Below are positions 61,723 to 64,000 of a stretch of 64,000 nt of DNA, piece by piece. This DNA comes from Streptomyces scopuliridis RB72. Its GTDB lineage: Bacteria; Actinomycetota; Actinomycetes; Streptomycetales; Streptomycetaceae. Each line of letters starts with the position of its first letter. Position 1 is the first letter of the stretch. The DNA is taken from assembly GCF_000718095.1 (NCBI RefSeq), contig NZ_JOEI01000002.1, forward strand, positions 1-64,000, in the 5' to 3' direction. The notes under the pieces were generated by a model, which saw nothing but the letters and a program-made list of their open reading frames with translations, did no database searches and was not told the origin of the DNA. Both the position numbers and the translations under genes were made by a program.

Positions 61723-62157
61723 ATGCGCTCCCCATACTTCGTTCTCCGACGCTTGGGCGCGGCGCGGCGTCGCTATGGAGACGGCCGTCGCCGACCGCTG
61801 ACGCATGGGACCGGGCGGAGTTGGGTTGTCGTCATCACGGCCGCCGCGGCGATCGTGCTGGGCCTGGCCCTGACCGGATACGCGTCCGACACGGGTGTCC
61901 GGGACGCGGGTGCGGCCGCGGACCTGCGGGCGCCGGCGGACCTCGCCCCGCTGGGGCCGGACGAGACAGTCCTCGGAGATCCGGCCTCTCCCGCACTGGA
62001 GCCGTGCTCGCCCCCTGCCAGTGTCGTTCTCTCCCGGCACGGCGTCCCCGGGAGCCTTCCGCCCTCCGCGGCCGGCCGTATCTCTCTGTCCGCTCTCCCC
62101 CGTACGTTCATCGACGGCATGCCGTCCCGTGCCGGAACAGCGAGGACTCTGCCATGA
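61723..62157 (+). CDS. Hypothetical membrane-anchored or secreted protein coupled to the response regulator
   Basis: The protein is 144 residues from the ATG at 61,723. A basic N-terminus and one hydrophobic segment (about residues 32-52: WVVVITAAAAIVLGLALTGY) are followed by an Ala/Pro-rich tail with one Cys (LEPCSPPASVVLSRHG). No domain is recognised. Its stop overlaps the ATG of the response regulator (ATGA), which supports a real, coupled gene. It could be a small sensor accessory like CseA, but no lipobox Cys is seen at the expected place. Confidence 0.5.
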   Translation: MRSPYFVLRRLGAARRRYGDGRRRPLTHGTGRSWVVVITAAAAIVLGLALTGYASDTGVRDAGAAADLRAPADLAPLGPDETVLGDPASPALEPCSPPASVVLSRHGVPGSLPPSAAGRISLSALPRTFIDGMPSRAGTARTLP

Positions 62158-62906
62158 CCACCGCCCGCCCCCTCCTCGACGAGCCCGCCGGACCGCACAT
62201 CCTGTTCGTGGAGGACGACGCGGTGATTCGCGACACCGTCCGGATCGCGCTCCAGCGCTACGGCTTCACCGTCTCCACCGCGGCCGACGGCCTCACCGGC
62301 CTCGAACTCTTCCGGAGCGCGCACCCGGATCTGCTGCTGCTCGATGTGATGCTGCCGGAACTCGACGGTATCGGACTGTGCCGGAGAATCAGGGAGTTCA
62401 GCCTCGCACCGATCCTCATGGTGACGGCGCGCGGCGACGACCTGGACATGATCTCGGGTCTTGAGGCGGGCGCCGACGACTATGTGGTCAAGCCGTGCGA
62501 GAGCGCGGTGCTCGTCGCGCGCATCCGGTCGCTGCTGCGCCGCGCCTCCTTCACGTCTGTCCGTGAGGAGCCCGTGCGTGAGGAGGGCGCCCCGGCGCGC
62601 GCCGGGGCGGCGGACGGCCGGGGCGTCCTCGCCTTCGGCGACCTGACCATCGACACCTGCGGCATGGAGGTACGGCGCGCGGGCGAGATCGTGGCGCTGA
62701 CCCCCACGGAGCTGCGGCTGCTGCTCGTCTTCGCCGCCTCGCCCGGTGTCGTGCTGGAACGGCGGACGCTGCTGAGGAAGGTGTGGGACCACGCCTGGGA
62801 CGGTGACACCCGGGTGGTCGACCTGCATGTGAAGCGGCTGCGCGCCAAGATCGACGCCGAGCGGATCGAGACCGTACGCGGCTTCGGATACAAGCTGCGA
62901 CGTTGA
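62154..62906 (+). CDS. OmpR-family response regulator (CseB-like)
   Basis: The protein is 250 residues. The receiver domain has HILFVEDDAVIRDTVRIALQ, the phosphorylated Asp64 in LLLLDVMLPELDGIGLCRRI, and DDYVVKPCESAVLVARIRSL with the conserved Lys. A linker with EEPVREEGAPARAGAADGRG leads to the winged helix: LTPTELRLLLVFAASPGVVL, TRVVDLHVKRLRAKIDAERI and TVRGFGYKLRR. The overall sequence is close to the CseB type, but no sigma factor gene precedes it, so identity with the CseBC pair cannot be claimed. The kinase gene starts two bases after its stop. Confidence 0.9.
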   Translation: MTTARPLLDEPAGPHILFVEDDAVIRDTVRIALQRYGFTVSTAADGLTGLELFRSAHPDLLLLDVMLPELDGIGLCRRIREFSLAPILMVTARGDDLDMISGLEAGADDYVVKPCESAVLVARIRSLLRRASFTSVREEPVREEGAPARAGAADGRGVLAFGDLTIDTCGMEVRRAGEIVALTPTELRLLLVFAASPGVVLERRTLLRKVWDHAWDGDTRVVDLHVKRLRAKIDAERIETVRGFGYKLRR

Positions 62907-62908
62907 CG

Positions 62909-64000
62909 ATGCCCGAGCGTCGGCTGTCCTCCCTTGCCTCCGGGTTCCGGCCGCGGTCCTTGCAGTGGCGCATCGCCGGGCTGGTGGCCGCGGCGACCTG
63001 TCTGGCCGTTGTCGTCCTGGTGGTGCTGGTCCACCAGGCCTCGCGCGCCTTCGAGTTGGAGCAATCCCGCTCGGTCGCCATGCTCACGCTCGAACGGGCC
63101 GCCGTGTCGTACTCGCGTACGGGGCTGGTGAGCGGTACGGGCGCCGAGCTGAACGCGGCCGGGGTGCCCCGTGAGCTGCGCTCGCTGGTGCGCGAGGGGC
63201 GGCACGGTACGGAGTACGCGGACGGTCCCGACGGCCCCGCGATGTGGGCGGCGCGCCCCGCGGGCCCGCGGATCCTGTCGGTGCGGCTCTCGTTGAGCAC
63301 CACGCTGGGCAATCTGGACGCGTTCAACAAGAGCATTCTGCGGGCGGGCCTGCTGACGACCGTGGTCGTCATGCCGCCCGTCTTTCTGGTCGCCCGCGGG
63401 ATGAGCCGCAGACTGCGCAAGGCCGCGGGCACCGCCCGGCGGATAGCGGCCGGTGATCTGGACGCCCGGATATCGGCGCGGCCCCGCCCGTTCGACGAGA
63501 TAGCCGAGATCTCCGGCGCCGTCGACTCGATGGCGGCCTCGCTCCAGGCGCGGCTGCGCGGCGAGCAGCGCTTCACGGCCGATGTCGCCCATGAGCTGCG
63601 TACGCCGCTGATGGGCCTGATCACCGCCGCCGAACTCCTCCCGGACGGTGAGGCGGAGCGCTACGTACGGGACCGGGTGCGCGCGCTGTGCGCGCTGGTG
63701 GAGGATCTTCTGGAGATCTCCCGGCTCGACGCGGGAGTGGAGCGCGCGGACCCGCAGCACTGCGCGCTGGTGGAGCTGCTCGAAGAGACCGTGGAGCGGG
63801 TCGCGGTCCCGGCGGAGGTGCTGGTCCGCGGGGCGACGGACCCGGCGGACGTACGGGTGTGGACCGATCCCCGCAGGCTGGAGCGCATCGTCGCCAACCT
63901 CGTCGTCAACGCGTACCGGCACGGCCGGCCGCCGGTGACGGTCACGGTGGGGATGGACGCCGACACCGGCGTGCCGACGGTCTCCGTACGCGACAGCGGC
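62909..64000 (+). CDS. Sensor histidine kinase, 3' end beyond the window
   Basis: There are 364 codons in the window without a stop. The first transmembrane segment is near residues 22-44 (GLVAAATCLAVVVLVVLVHQ). A short periplasmic part follows, then a second segment near 150-165 (LLTTVVVMPPVFLVARG), a HAMP domain (AAGTARRIAAGDLDARISAR), the H box FTADVAHELRTPLMGLITAA with H228, the N box RLERIVANLVVNAYRHGRPP and the beginning of the G1 box (VSVRDSG) at the window end. It pairs with the response regulator two bases upstream. The signal it senses is unknown. Confidence 0.93.
   Translation, partial: MPERRLSSLASGFRPRSLQWRIAGLVAAATCLAVVVLVVLVHQASRAFELEQSRSVAMLTLERAAVSYSRTGLVSGTGAELNAAGVPRELRSLVREGRHGTEYADGPDGPAMWAARPAGPRILSVRLSLSTTLGNLDAFNKSILRAGLLTTVVVMPPVFLVARGMSRRLRKAAGTARRIAAGDLDARISARPRPFDEIAEISGAVDSMAASLQARLRGEQRFTADVAHELRTPLMGLITAAELLPDGEAERYVRDRVRALCALVEDLLEISRLDAGVERADPQHCALVELLEETVERVAVPAEVLVRGATDPADVRVWTDPRRLERIVANLVVNAYRHGRPPVTVTVGMDADTGVPTVSVRDSG

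Overview
The window reads as a Streptomyces (or very close actinomycete) chromosome segment. It has very high G+C with strong G/C third-codon bias, GTG starts, Tat and Sec signal peptides, a pSAM2-type rep-xis-int block, and actinobacterial families such as a CHAT-TPR protein, EACC1, a cofactor-free haloperoxidase and an NhaA-thioredoxin fusion. All functional calls come from reading the translated sequence; no database search was run.

Region A (about 380-23,520) is a genomic island in the 3' end of a tRNA-Pro gene (anticodon GGG, minus strand, 23,444-23,517). A 44-base identical core (491-534 and 23,442-23,485) lies inside a longer direct repeat of about 155 bases and marks attL and attR. 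The island carries a polymorphic-toxin locus: two small membrane-protein genes, a 3557-residue secreted Rhs/YD-repeat protein ending in a HINT and a GIY-YIG nuclease domain, and a DUF4259-type immunity gene. A second, promoterless toxin cassette (HNH/Endo VII-like, WHH type) with its own immunity gene lies 5.2 kb downstream. It starts with 20 bases identical to the 3' end of the HINT coding sequence, and a broken third immunity gene follows. A compact pSAM2-like block (int, xis, repSA, two small genes, an HTH/PLD-like regulator, pif) sits between the two cassettes, bounded by paired arm-type repeats. Its integrase carries an in-frame amber codon. The island's right arm holds IS30, IS630 and IS5-family remnants and one NTF2-like gene.

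Region B (23.6-41.3 kb) is mainly metabolic. It has DUF309, the lactate-oxidation operon lutABC, cobF with a 102-base tandem duplication over its stop codon, a GH78 alpha-L-rhamnosidase behind a LacI-type operator, a secreted GH87-like glucanase, and an operon of Gfo/Idh oxidoreductase, DUF6807/PmoA-like protein and cupin behind another LacI-type operator. Then come an RsbW-like ATPase and a divergent STAS protein, a haloperoxidase, and NhaA fused to a thioredoxin-like domain.

Region C (41.4-54.1 kb) looks like a conflict or stress-response neighbourhood. It has EACC1 followed by a caspase-nSTAND-transmembrane-WD40 protein, a CaiB-type CoA-transferase, a RES-toxin/Xre-antitoxin pair whose antitoxin contains an 18-base in-frame repeat array, and a 1298-residue TPR-like protein ending in a CHAT protease.

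Region D (54.1-64 kb) mixes intact genes (P450, zinc-free MDR reductase with divergent TetR regulator, Tat-exported M28 peptidase, Cu/Zn SOD-like protein, an OmpR-type response regulator and a histidine kinase cut by the window end) with clear decay products (a P450 fragment, TAP-like hydrolase fragments on opposite strands, a truncated DUF418 gene).
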